Source of the DNA: Bradyrhizobium sp. Ai1a-2
Lineage (GTDB): Bacteria > Pseudomonadota > Alphaproteobacteria > Rhizobiales > Xanthobacteraceae
Direction: 5' to 3'
NCBI RefSeq assembly: GCF_000426245.1
Contig: NZ_AUEZ01000038.1
Location: 19,694-83,693 of the forward strand
DNA: 64,000 bases
Part shown: positions 52,159 through 60,797 of the stretch, one piece after another
Layout: each line of letters starts with the position of its first letter
Position numbering within the stretch: the stretch's first letter is position 1
Notes under the pieces: generated by a model
Databases searched by the model: none
What the model saw: only the letters and a program-made list of their open reading frames with translations
What the model was told of the DNA's origin: nothing
Made by a program: the position numbers and the translations under genes

Positions 52159-53070
52159 ATGGGGCGGGTTTTCGTCGCCGGCAGCATCAACATGGATGTG
52201 GTCGCGACCGCAGAGCGCCACCCGCGCGTCGGCGAAACCATCGCGGGCAGCGCGGTGCTGTATTTTCCGGGCGGCAAAGGCGCCAACCAGGCGGTCGCCG
52301 CCGCCAAGCTCGGCGCGCCAACCACGCTGATCGGCCGGCTGGGCAAGGATGCTTTCGGAGAGCAGTTGCGGATGTTCCTCGCGGCCCAAGGCGTCGACCT
52401 GAGCTTCGTCAAGGACACCCCCGACGCGCACACGGGTACTGCGATCATCACCGTCGCGGACGCGGACAACACTATCGTCGTCGTGCCCGGCGCCAATGCA
52501 TTGGTCTGTCCTGACGACGTCGCGATGCCCGTGCTGGCAAAGGGGGACATTGCGGTGAGCCAGTTCGAAATCCCGCAGGCGACCATCACCGCCTTCTTCA
52601 AGCGCGCCCGCGCCGCCGGCGCCACCACGATCCTCAATCCGGCACCGGCCAGGAAATTCGATAACGAATTGCTCGCCCTGGTCGATATCCTCGTCCTCAA
52701 CGAGACCGAGCTCGGCCTCCTGACAGGCCGCGATCTGCGCGACACCGATAGCCACAACCGCTTCGCGGATGCGGCTCGTTCACTGGCGGGAAGAGACAGA
52801 ATCATCTGCGTCACGCTCGGCAAGCGCGGTGCGCTGGCACTGGTGGAGAGCGAGCCATTGATCGTAGCCGGGCGCGAGGTCGAGGCGATCGACACCACAG
52901 GCGCTGGTGATTGCTTCGTCGGCGCTTTGGCATCGCAGCTCGCCGGCGGCAGCAGCCTTCGCCACGCGCTGAGCTACGCGAACGTTGCAGCATCAATTTG
53001 CGTGCAACGGATGGGCGCCGCGCCGTCGATGCCGACTGCGGCGGAGGTAGCGAATCTACTCAACGCCTAG
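52159..53070 (+). CDS. rbsK: Ribokinase
   Basis: A 303-residue kinase of the RbsK group: FVAGSINMDVV (4-14), FPGGKGANQAVAAAKLG (about 38-54) and DTTGAGDCFVGALA (about 246-259). These match ribokinase, which phosphorylates D-ribose at O5; related enzymes use deoxyribose. AAAGGAGCG lies about 8 nt before the ATG. A family B-like palindrome begins 5 bp after the stop. Confidence 0.92.
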   Translation: MGRVFVAGSINMDVVATAERHPRVGETIAGSAVLYFPGGKGANQAVAAAKLGAPTTLIGRLGKDAFGEQLRMFLAAQGVDLSFVKDTPDAHTGTAIITVADADNTIVVVPGANALVCPDDVAMPVLAKGDIAVSQFEIPQATITAFFKRARAAGATTILNPAPARKFDNELLALVDILVLNETELGLLTGRDLRDTDSHNRFADAARSLAGRDRIICVTLGKRGALALVESEPLIVAGREVEAIDTTGAGDCFVGALASQLAGGSSLRHALSYANVAASICVQRMGAAPSMPTAAEVANLLNA

Positions 53071-53074
53071 ATGC

Positions 53075-53155
53075 GTAGGGTGGGCAAAGCGCGGCGTGCC
53101 CACCATCAAACAGCGTGCTCGGAATGGTGGGCACGCTGCGCTTTGCCCACCCTAC
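53075..53155. repeat. Family B-related palindrome (GTAGGGTGGGCAAAGCG type)
   Basis: GTAGGGTGGGCAAAGCGCGG at left; GCGCTTTGCCCACCCTAC-type arm at right, inner CGTGCCCACCAT/ATGGTGGGCACG. Between convergent ribokinase and ferredoxin-reductase genes, 5 bp from each stop. Confidence 0.92.
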
Positions 53156-53159
53156 GAAT

Positions 53160-54380
53160 TCACGCCAATGCGCTCTTCAGATCGAAGCTTGGATCGGCCG
53201 CCTGCTCAGGCGTGATCGAGCGATTGGCGCCGAGCAATCTCCGGCCGAACATGTGATCGCCGGCGCGGTTGACGGATTCGATGCCGACGAGGTGGCCGTC
53301 GCGGTAACAAAATGCAGAGAACTGCCCCTGCTCGCGGTCACCGCGCACCACGACGCGATCATAGCCGGTGGTCAGGCCTGCCATCTGCAATTTGTCAGGG
53401 CCCTGGTCGCTCCAGAACCATGGCAGCCCATCATAGGCCTTGGCATTCCCCGTGAGCCGCGCGGCGACGCAGCGTGCATGGTCGGTCGCGTTCTGCACCG
53501 ACTCCAGCCGCAGCGAGCCGCCGAACCGCTCGCTCTTGTAGAGCGCGCAATCGCCGATGGCAGAGATATTCGGATCGGAGGTGAGAAGGTGCTCATCGAC
53601 GATGATGCCCGACGCCACCGGCAAGCCGGCTTCCGCCGCGATCTCGACATTCGGTAACACGCCGACACCGACCACGACGAGATCGGCAGGGATATGCCGG
53701 CCGTCGCTGAGGCTGACGCCAGTCACCCTGGCGCCATCGGCCTCGATGCTCGTGACCTGAACGCCGAGATGGATGCGGATGCCCGTGGCCGTGTGCCGCG
53801 ACTGGAAATAGTCGGAGATTTCCGCCGTCACCGCGCGCGCCATGACGCGCCCCGCCAATTCGACCACATCGACCTCGAGACCCTTCGCGCGCGCGGTCGC
53901 CGCAAACTCCAGCCCGATGAAGCCGGCGCCGATCACGACGACGCGCAAGCCGGGCCTGAGCAAATGCCGCAGCGCTTCGCTCTCGTCCAGGGTGCGCAGG
54001 TAACGCACCGCTTCGAGATTCGCGTTGGGAATATCGAGCAGTCGGTTGCGCGCGCCGGTCGCCAGCACTAGGTGCCCGTAATCAAGCGACGCGCCGGAAT
54101 GGAGCATGATTTTCCGCGTAGCACGGTCAATCGATACGGACCGGTCGGTGATCAACTCAATGCTCTGATCGAGATAGAATTTTCCCGGCCGGAACATCAG
54201 CGTCTCCGGCCCGCCGGTTCCCTTGAGGTAAGCCTTCGACAAAGGCGGACGCTGGTATGGCAAATGGCCTTCGTCATTGATGAGCGCGATGCGCTCGGCA
54301 AAGCCGTCCTGCCGCAGGGAAGCCGCAAGCTGGAAGCCGGCATGTCCCGCACCGACGATGATCACCGGTCCTGCCGTCAT
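53160..54380 (-). CDS. NAD(P)H ferredoxin/rubredoxin reductase-like FAD protein
   Basis: A 406-residue pyridine-nucleotide disulfide-family reductase lacking the redox-active CxxC. FAD fold VIIVGAGHAGFQLAASLR (6-23), NAD fold VVVIGAGFIGLEFAATARA (about 148-166), and VGVGVLPNVEIAAEAGL (about 254-270) are typical of putidaredoxin/rhodocoxin reductases that serve P450s and ring dioxygenases. ATG 54380 is chosen (MTAGPVIIVGAG). No ferredoxin gene is adjacent. It could supply the P450 at 39759 or an oxygenase elsewhere. Confidence 0.9.
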   Translation of the reverse strand: MTAGPVIIVGAGHAGFQLAASLRQDGFAERIALINDEGHLPYQRPPLSKAYLKGTGGPETLMFRPGKFYLDQSIELITDRSVSIDRATRKIMLHSGASLDYGHLVLATGARNRLLDIPNANLEAVRYLRTLDESEALRHLLRPGLRVVVIGAGFIGLEFAATARAKGLEVDVVELAGRVMARAVTAEISDYFQSRHTATGIRIHLGVQVTSIEADGARVTGVSLSDGRHIPADLVVVGVGVLPNVEIAAEAGLPVASGIIVDEHLLTSDPNISAIGDCALYKSERFGGSLRLESVQNATDHARCVAARLTGNAKAYDGLPWFWSDQGPDKLQMAGLTTGYDRVVVRGDREQGQFSAFCYRDGHLVGIESVNRAGDHMFGRRLLGANRSITPEQAADPSFDLKSALA

Positions 54381-54643
54381 CGCGACAGTCCGTTTGCAGA
54401 CGCACAGGAGCAACCCATGCCGTTTCCCCTCTCCGCTGATGTCGCTTGTTTGCCTCGTCCTCGCGGCGCTCGTGTCCGCGTCTCAGACGATGGCTGAGGC
54501 CATTTGGCCCCATGCTTTGCCGCGACGCAAGAGCGTTTCCGGCGGCGAAACGAAATAAGGCGGCATTTTGTGACAGGCGGGATTGTCACCCCTCCCCTCG
54601 GCGACTTAAATGCCTGCCAACCGTCCTGACTGGGAGGCCCCTC

Positions 54644-55438
54644 ATGCCGACGCCCGACACCACCGCCACCGACCCGGCACTGCTCAATATCGACGGGGCA
54701 ATTGCCACGATCACGCTCAACCGGCCGGCGGCCTTCAACGCGATCGACCTGTCGATTGCAAAGAAGCTCGAGCAGCTTGGTGCCGAAGTCGACGCCAATG
54801 ATCGCATCCGCGTGCTCGTCATCGAAGGCGCAGGCCGCGCTTTCTGCGCCGGCGGCGATCTGCAAACGATTGGCGCGGCAGTTGAGGCCAATGACGTCAA
54901 GCCGGTGGTCGGCGAGCTGCTCAAGCACTACCACGCCTTCATCGCGACGCTGCGGCGGATGCCCAAGCTCGTGCTGGCGAGCGTGCACGGTTCTGCTGCC
55001 GGCGCCGGCCTCTCGCTCGCCTTCGTCGCGGATCTCTGCATCGCAGCCGAAGACGCCCGCTTCACGCCTGCCTATGCCAAGATCGGGGTTTCGCCCGATG
55101 GCGGTGGCACGGTCGGTCTTGCCGCGAGCGTCGGCCCTCGCCGCGCGCTGCAGATCTTTCTCGCCGAGGACAGTTTCTCGGCGGCGCAGGCCTACGATTG
55201 GGGCCTCGTCGCCAAGGTCGTTCCGGCGGTCGAGCTGAAAGCCGCGACGCGCGAGTTTGCGCTCCGGCTTGCGCAGACCGCCCCGGCCGGGCTCGCCGCG
55301 ACAAAGGCCTTGATCCACCGCGCGCCGACGACGCCGCTCCAGGCCCAGCTCGATGCCGAGCGCGACGCCATCATTGACTGCATGCAATCGGACGAATTCC
55401 GCATCGCGGTGAAGAAATTCACCAGCAAGTCGAAATAG
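54644..55438 (+). CDS. Enoyl-CoA hydratase/isomerase family protein
   Basis: A 264-residue crotonase. ATITLNRPAAFNAID (about 20-34), GAGRAFCAGGDLQTI (oxyanion hole, about 63-77) and HGSAAGAGLSLAFVADLCIA (second oxyanion-hole turn, about 112-131) are clear. The glutamates of enoyl-CoA hydratase are not both obvious, so isomerase or another crotonase reaction is possible. TGGGAGG lies about 8 nt before ATG 54644; the longer frame enters the divergent spacer. It could act in beta-oxidation or late phenylacetate steps. Confidence 0.92.
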   Translation: MPTPDTTATDPALLNIDGAIATITLNRPAAFNAIDLSIAKKLEQLGAEVDANDRIRVLVIEGAGRAFCAGGDLQTIGAAVEANDVKPVVGELLKHYHAFIATLRRMPKLVLASVHGSAAGAGLSLAFVADLCIAAEDARFTPAYAKIGVSPDGGGTVGLAASVGPRRALQIFLAEDSFSAAQAYDWGLVAKVVPAVELKAATREFALRLAQTAPAGLAATKALIHRAPTTPLQAQLDAERDAIIDCMQSDEFRIAVKKFTSKSK

Positions 55439-55447
55439 GTTGGCGTC

Positions 55448-57154
55448 CTATTCCTTCCCGCCAACACGCATGAAGTCGAAATCGCAGCCTTCGTCGGCCT
55501 GCAGGATGGTCTCGTTGAAGAGGTGCGCATAGCCACGCTTCGCCCAATCGGGCGTCGCCCGCGGCGCCAGTGCCGCCAGGCGCTTCTTCAGTTCGGCCCC
55601 GTCGACCAGAAGATCGATGCGCCGCTTTGCGACGTCGAGCTGGATCATGTCGCCATTCTTCACGAGCGCCAGCGGACCGCCGACCGCCGCTTCAGGCGTG
55701 ATGTGCAGCACGATGGTGCCGAATGCCGTGCCGCTCATGCGCGCATCCGAAATTCGCACCATGTCCTTGACACCGGCACGCGCAAGCTTCCTGGGGATCG
55801 GCAGATATCCCGCCTCGGGCATGCCTGGCGCGCCCTTCGGTCCGGCGTTGCGCAGCACCAGCACGTCGTCGGCGGTGACATCCAATTCGGGATCATCGAC
55901 GCGGAGCGCCATGTCCTCCACGGATTCGAACACGACCGCGCGCCCGGTATGCTGCAGCAGCTTCGGGCTCGCCGCGGACTGCTTGATGACCGCGCCGCGC
56001 GGCGCGAGATTGCCATGCAGGATGGCCATGGCGCCCTCGGCCTTGATCGGATTCTGGCGCGGGCGGATCGCATCCTGCCCCGGCACGTCCTCGGCGGCGG
56101 CGACGACCTCGCGCAGCGTCTGCCCGGTGATGGTCTTGGCATCGAGATCGATGAGATCGCCGAGCTGCGCCATCAGCTTCGGCACGCCGCCGGCATGGTG
56201 GAAATGCTCCATGTAGTGCTCGCCCGACGGCTTCAGGTCAACCAGCACCGGCACCTCGCGGCCGAGCTTGTCGAAAGCTTCGAGGTCAATCTTATGCGGC
56301 GAGCGATGGGCAATCGCGGTCAGGTGGATGAGGCCGTTGGTCGAGCCGCCGATCGCCTGCATCACGACCTGCGCATTACGGAATGACGCCGGCGTCAGGA
56401 TCTCGCTCGGCTTCGGCCCTTTGGCCTTTGCCATCGCGGCGGCAACCCTGCCGCTTGCTTCCGCCGAACGGAAGCGCTCTGCGTGCGGCGCCGGGATGGT
56501 CGCGCTCATCGGCAGCGACAGGCCGAGCGCCTCGGTGACGCAGGCCATGGTGGAGGCGGTGCCCATCACCATGCAGGTGCCCACCGACGGCGCAAGGCGC
56601 CCGTTGACCGCCTCGATCTCGGCATCGTCGATCTCGCCGGCGCGATATTTGCCCCACAGCCGCCGGCAATCGGTGCAGGCGCCGAGCACCTCACCCTTAT
56701 GGTGGCCGACCACCATCGGCCCGACGGGAATGACGACCGTCGGCAGATCGGCGCTGATGGCGGCCATGATCTGCGCCGGCAGCGTCTTGTCGCAGCCGCC
56801 GATGACGACGACGGCGTCCATCGGCTGGGCGCGGATCATCTCCTCCGTATCCATCGCCATCAGATTGCGCAGATACATCGAGGTCGGATGGGCGAAGCTT
56901 TCGGCGATCGAGATCGTCGGGAACACGAACGGCATCGCGCCTGACAGCATCACGCCACGCTTCACCGCCTCGAGGATCTGCGGGACGTTGCCGTGGCAGG
57001 GATTGTAGTCGCTATAGGTGTTGGTGATGCCGACGATCGGCCGGTCGAGCGCGTCGTCCGAATAGCCCATCGCCTTGATAAAGGCCTTGCGCAGGAACAG
57101 GGAGAACCCGGCGTCGCCATAGCTCGTCAGCCCCTTGCGCAGTCCTTCAGCCAT
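55448..57154 (-). CDS. Sugar-acid dehydratase of the IlvD/Edd family
   Basis: A 568-residue iron-sulfur dehydratase. Cluster cysteines are Cys53 (NPCHGN), Cys121 (GGCDKT) and Cys194 (GTCMVMGTAST), the pattern of [2Fe-2S] pentonate dehydratases and dihydroxy-acid dehydratases. The flanking uronate-dehydrogenase-like, gluconolactonase-like and aldehyde-dehydrogenase genes argue for an aldonate/aldarate substrate rather than branched-chain amino-acid synthesis. Stop lies 9 bp from that of the enoyl-CoA hydratase gene (convergent). Confidence 0.92.
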   Translation of the reverse strand: MAEGLRKGLTSYGDAGFSLFLRKAFIKAMGYSDDALDRPIVGITNTYSDYNPCHGNVPQILEAVKRGVMLSGAMPFVFPTISIAESFAHPTSMYLRNLMAMDTEEMIRAQPMDAVVVIGGCDKTLPAQIMAAISADLPTVVIPVGPMVVGHHKGEVLGACTDCRRLWGKYRAGEIDDAEIEAVNGRLAPSVGTCMVMGTASTMACVTEALGLSLPMSATIPAPHAERFRSAEASGRVAAAMAKAKGPKPSEILTPASFRNAQVVMQAIGGSTNGLIHLTAIAHRSPHKIDLEAFDKLGREVPVLVDLKPSGEHYMEHFHHAGGVPKLMAQLGDLIDLDAKTITGQTLREVVAAAEDVPGQDAIRPRQNPIKAEGAMAILHGNLAPRGAVIKQSAASPKLLQHTGRAVVFESVEDMALRVDDPELDVTADDVLVLRNAGPKGAPGMPEAGYLPIPRKLARAGVKDMVRISDARMSGTAFGTIVLHITPEAAVGGPLALVKNGDMIQLDVAKRRIDLLVDGAELKKRLAALAPRATPDWAKRGYAHLFNETILQADEGCDFDFMRVGGKE

Positions 57155-57231
57155 TTTCTTCGTCCTCTGATCTTCTTCCGGGCACTAACGGAGTGCGGCC
57201 GTCGTTGTCAACGTCGTATCCCTCGGGCGCA

Positions 57232-58050
57232 TCACTTCCAGTCGATGACCCGGCTTTTGTCACCGTCGAACTCCATGCCGCAGAACGCGCCGCCCTGGTA
57301 GAAGTCGCCGACCGGGTCGGGTGGCAGCCTGGACTGCTCGGCCATGGCGTGCTCGCGGAACTCTTCCGCGCGGCCGGTCGGGCGGTAGCCGAGATCGTAG
57401 GCACGGTGATTGTCCCACCAGGCGCGCTCGTTGTAGGAGGCGCCGTAAAAGATCTCGAAATGGATGTCGGGATGCTCGAGGCCGATGCGGCAGAGCTGCA
57501 CCAGATCCTCTGGCTTCAGCCAGATCGAGAGCCGGCGATGGTCGAGCGGCTTGTCACCGAAATTGCCGATGCGAAGGCACGTCACCTTCAGTCCGTGCTT
57601 GTCGGCATAGAGCGCGCCGACCGCTTCACCGAACACCTTGCTGACGCCGTAGCGGCTGTCGGGGCGCGCCGTCACATCGGTGCCGATGCGGTGATGGCGC
57701 GGATAGAAGCCGACTGCGTGGTTTGAGGAAGCGAAGATCACGCGCTTCACACCCTTCTTGCGAGCGGCCTCGAACAGGTTGTAGCAGCCGATGATGTTGG
57801 ACTGCAGGATCGAATCCCAGGGGCCCTCGACCGAATAGCCGCCGAAATGCAGGATGCCGTCGACGCCTTCGCAGACCGCCTCGACCTGCGCGAGGTCGGC
57901 GAGATCGGCAGGCTTGAACGTTTCGTCTGCGCCGAGATCGGCAGGCCGCTTGAGATCGCTGAGCACGAGGTCGGGATAGATCGGCGGCAGCAGTTTGCGC
58001 AGGCTGGTGCCGATACCTCCGGCAGCGCCGGTCATCAGGATGCGTGGCAT
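57232..58050 (-). CDS. NAD-dependent uronate dehydrogenase-like SDR
   Basis: A 272-residue extended short-chain dehydrogenase: TGAAGGIGTSL (7-17), FASSNHAVG (107-115) with the catalytic serine, and YGVSK (Tyr134, Lys138). SSNHAVGFYP and RIGNFGD closely follow uronate dehydrogenase, which oxidises galacturonate or glucuronate to aldarolactones. ATG 58050 (MPRILMTG) is taken, with GGGGGAAG upstream. It lies 77 bp upstream of the dehydratase on the same strand and is divergent from the lactonase-like gene, as expected for one pathway. Confidence 0.88.
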   Translation of the reverse strand: MPRILMTGAAGGIGTSLRKLLPPIYPDLVLSDLKRPADLGADETFKPADLADLAQVEAVCEGVDGILHFGGYSVEGPWDSILQSNIIGCYNLFEAARKKGVKRVIFASSNHAVGFYPRHHRIGTDVTARPDSRYGVSKVFGEAVGALYADKHGLKVTCLRIGNFGDKPLDHRRLSIWLKPEDLVQLCRIGLEHPDIHFEIFYGASYNERAWWDNHRAYDLGYRPTGRAEEFREHAMAEQSRLPPDPVGDFYQGGAFCGMEFDGDKSRVIDWK

Positions 58051-58153
58051 TTCTTCCCCCGTTTCTTCCCTCGTTGTTTCAGCCGATTTGCGGTCGCTGT
58101 CTGACAATGATAGCAAAATGAGGCGCGAGGAAACATCACAACGAGAACAACAA

Positions 58154-59116
58154 ATGTCCGATATGCATCCCGCCGGCTGGCGTCCGGCGACGTTCTATCC
58201 TGATCCCGCGATCCATGCGCTGGATCCGCGCTTCGAGAAATACTGGCTCAAGCTCTCGGCAGTGGAACGGCTGGCCACCGGCCTGCGCTGGGCCGAGGGC
58301 CCGGTCTGGTTCGGTGACGGGCGTTATCTTCTCTGCAGCGATATCCCCAACCAGCGCGTCATCAAGTGGGAAGAGGAAACCGGCGCGGTCAGCATCTTCC
58401 GAAAGCCCTCCAACTTCGCCAATGGCAACACCCGCGACCGCCACGGTCGGCTCGTCAGTTGCGAGCACGGCGGCCGGCGCGTGGTGCGTACCGAGTATGA
58501 CGGATCGATCACGGTTTTGATGGACTCGTTCAACGGCAAACGGCTGAACTCGCCCAATGACGTTGTCGTGAAGTCGGATGGATCGATCTGGTTCACCGAC
58601 CCCACCTTCGGCCTGCTCGGCAATTACGAAGGCTACAAGGCCGAGTCCGAGATCGACGCCAACGTGTACCGGATCGACGGCGAGACCGGCAAGGCGACTA
58701 TCGTCGCCGAGGGCGTCCTGGGGCCGAACGGACTGTGCTTCTCGCCGGATGAGAAGATCCTCTACATCGTGGAATCCCGCGGTGTGCCGAACCGCAAGAT
58801 CCTTGCCTATGACGTCGCCCCTGGCGGCGACAAGATTTCCAACAAGCGGGTCATCGTCGATGCCGGCCCTGGCACGCCCGACGGCATGCGCTGCGACATC
58901 GACGGCAACCTCTGGTGCGGCTGGGGCATGGGCGATCCCGAACTCGACGGCGTCGTCGTCTTCGCGCCCGACGGCGTCATGATCGGCCGTATCGCGTTGC
59001 CGGAGCGCTGCGCCAACCTCTGCTTCGGCGGCTTGAAGCGCAACCGCCTGTTCATGGCCGCCAGCCAGTCGATCTATGCGCTCTACGTCAACACGCAAGG
59101 CGCGCTCGGCGGGTAG
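58154..59116 (+). CDS. SMP-30/gluconolactonase-family lactonase
   Basis: A 320-residue six-bladed beta-propeller. LRWAEGPVWFGDGRYLLCSD (about 44-63) holds the metal-binding Glu; NSPNDVVVKSDGSIWFTDPTFGL (about 134-156) and PDGMRCDIDGNLWCG (about 256-270) hold further Asn/Asp ligands. Family members hydrolyse sugar lactones, so it could open the lactone made by the divergent uronate dehydrogenase-like enzyme. ATG 58154 is preferred; the frame continues 5' into the divergent gene. Confidence 0.92.
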   Translation: MSDMHPAGWRPATFYPDPAIHALDPRFEKYWLKLSAVERLATGLRWAEGPVWFGDGRYLLCSDIPNQRVIKWEEETGAVSIFRKPSNFANGNTRDRHGRLVSCEHGGRRVVRTEYDGSITVLMDSFNGKRLNSPNDVVVKSDGSIWFTDPTFGLLGNYEGYKAESEIDANVYRIDGETGKATIVAEGVLGPNGLCFSPDEKILYIVESRGVPNRKILAYDVAPGGDKISNKRVIVDAGPGTPDGMRCDIDGNLWCGWGMGDPELDGVVVFAPDGVMIGRIALPERCANLCFGGLKRNRLFMAASQSIYALYVNTQGALGG

Positions 59117-59123
59117 AAACACG

Positions 59124-59152
59124 GCGCCGGGGCGATGTGTTCGCCCCGGCGT
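59124..59152. terminator. Hairpin between convergent lactonase and aldehyde dehydrogenase genes
   Basis: GCCGGGGCGA (59126-59135) and TCGCCCCGGC (59141-59150) form a perfect 10-bp stem around TGTGT. No clear T-run on either side, but its place between two stops suits a bidirectional terminator. Confidence 0.65.
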
Positions 59153-59173
59153 CGCAATGGTGTCATGAGAGGC

Positions 59174-60604
59174 TTACGCCGCGTTGAAGCCGGCGACGGC
59201 CTTCACCTCGAGATATTCTTCCAGGCCGAACTTGCCCCACTCGCGGCCATTGCCGGACTGCTTGTAGCCGCCGAATGGCGCGGTACGCTCGTTCGGAACG
59301 CCCTGCAGGTTGACGTTGCCGGCGCGGATCTGGCGACCGACCTTGCGCGCACGCTCCACCGTGCCGGCGGAGACGTAACCCGCGAGCCCATAGGGCGTGT
59401 CGTTGGCAATGCGCACCGCGTCTTCCTCGTCCTTGGCGCCGATGATGGTCAGCACCGGCCCGAAGATCTCCTCGCGCGCAATCGTCATCTCGTTGGTGAC
59501 GTCAGCGAAGATGGTCGGGCGGACATAGAAGCCCTTGTTGACGCCCTCCGGCAGGCCGGGACCGCCGGCGACCAGCGTTGCGCCTTCGTCGATGCCCTTC
59601 TGGATCAGCGCCTGGATCTTGTCCCACTGGCCGCGGTTGACGACGGGGCCGATGTTGGTGTCCGCAGCGCGGGGATCGCCGGCCTTGGTCTTGTCGGCGA
59701 CGCCCTTGGCGATGGCGGCCACTTCCTTCATCTTCGACAGCGGCACGATCATCCGCGACGGCGCGTTGCAGGACTGGCCGGAATTATTGAACATGTGCAT
59801 CACGCCGCCGGTCACCGCCTTGGCGAGGTCGGCGTCGTCGAGAATGACGTTCGGCGACTTGCCGCCGAGTTCCTGGCTGACGCGCTTGACGGTCGGGGCG
59901 GCGCGCTTGGCGACATCGACGCCGGCGCGGGTCGAGCCGGTGAACGAGATCATGTCGATATCCGGATGCTCGCTCATGGCGGCACCGACTTCGGGGCCAA
60001 GGCCGTTGAGCAGGTTGAACACGCCCTTCGGCACGCCGGCTTCATCGAGGATTTCGGCGAAGATCAGCGCCGAGGTCGGCGTGAACTCGGAGGGCTTCAG
60101 GATCATGGTGCAGCCGGCCGCGAGCGCCGGCGCGACCTTGCAGGCGATCTGGTTCAGCGGCCAGTTCCAGGGCGTGATCATGCCGATGACGCCGAGCGGC
60201 TCGCGCACGATCACGGCGGTGCCCATGGTCTCCTCGAACTCGTACTTCTTGAGCACTTCGAGGGTGTTCATGAGATGGCCGAGGCCAGCGCCGGCCTGCA
60301 GCTTCTCCGCCATCGGCAGCGGGGCGCCCATCTCGTCGGAGACGGCGGCGCCGATCTCCTTCATGCGGCCCTTGTAGACCTCGACGATCTTGGTCAGCAG
60401 CGCGACGCGCTCCTCGCGGCTGGTCCGCGAATAGGTCTCGAAGGCGCGCTTGGCCGCAGCCACCGCCTTGTCGACGTCGGCCTTGGAGCCGAGCGCCACT
60501 TCGTACATCGCCTCTTCGGTCGCCGGATTGATGACGGGGGTGGACTTCTTGACGACGGGATCGACCCAGGCGCCGTCGATATAGAATTGCAGGCGGTTGA
60601 CCAT
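59174..60604 (-). CDS. NAD(P)-dependent aldehyde dehydrogenase
   Basis: A 476-residue aldehyde dehydrogenase: PWNWPL (145-150), FTGSTRAG cofactor loop (221-228), Glu245 in SQELGGKSP and catalytic Cys279 in NNSGQSC. EEIFGPVLTII and the C-terminal FGGYKQSGNGREWG are standard. Substrate cannot be read; near sugar-acid genes an oxoglutarate-semialdehyde or glycolaldehyde role is possible. ATG 60604, preceded by AGAGG; a longer frame extends 5' only into spacer and the transketolase gene. Confidence 0.95.
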   Translation of the reverse strand: MVNRLQFYIDGAWVDPVVKKSTPVINPATEEAMYEVALGSKADVDKAVAAAKRAFETYSRTSREERVALLTKIVEVYKGRMKEIGAAVSDEMGAPLPMAEKLQAGAGLGHLMNTLEVLKKYEFEETMGTAVIVREPLGVIGMITPWNWPLNQIACKVAPALAAGCTMILKPSEFTPTSALIFAEILDEAGVPKGVFNLLNGLGPEVGAAMSEHPDIDMISFTGSTRAGVDVAKRAAPTVKRVSQELGGKSPNVILDDADLAKAVTGGVMHMFNNSGQSCNAPSRMIVPLSKMKEVAAIAKGVADKTKAGDPRAADTNIGPVVNRGQWDKIQALIQKGIDEGATLVAGGPGLPEGVNKGFYVRPTIFADVTNEMTIAREEIFGPVLTIIGAKDEEDAVRIANDTPYGLAGYVSAGTVERARKVGRQIRAGNVNLQGVPNERTAPFGGYKQSGNGREWGKFGLEEYLEVKAVAGFNAA

Positions 60605-60797
60605 CGGAAACCTCTTGTGCGGGGCGTATGGAGAACAGAACGGAAGCGTTCGGCAGGCATCCTTGCACGAAAGCTTGATGAGTTGAACCCGCCATATGCG
60701 GTGCGCCGCGTAGCGGCGGATACCGGATATAAGATCAGCCCCGTGATGGTGGCAAGGCGGCCCGCTGACGCTCCCTAGCCTCTCCGTTCCGCCCGCC

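Noticed and set aside
54446..54643. N-terminal extension of the enoyl-CoA hydratase
   Set aside because: Arg/Cys-rich sequence with no crotonase similarity; TGGGAGG before ATG 54644 marks the true start.
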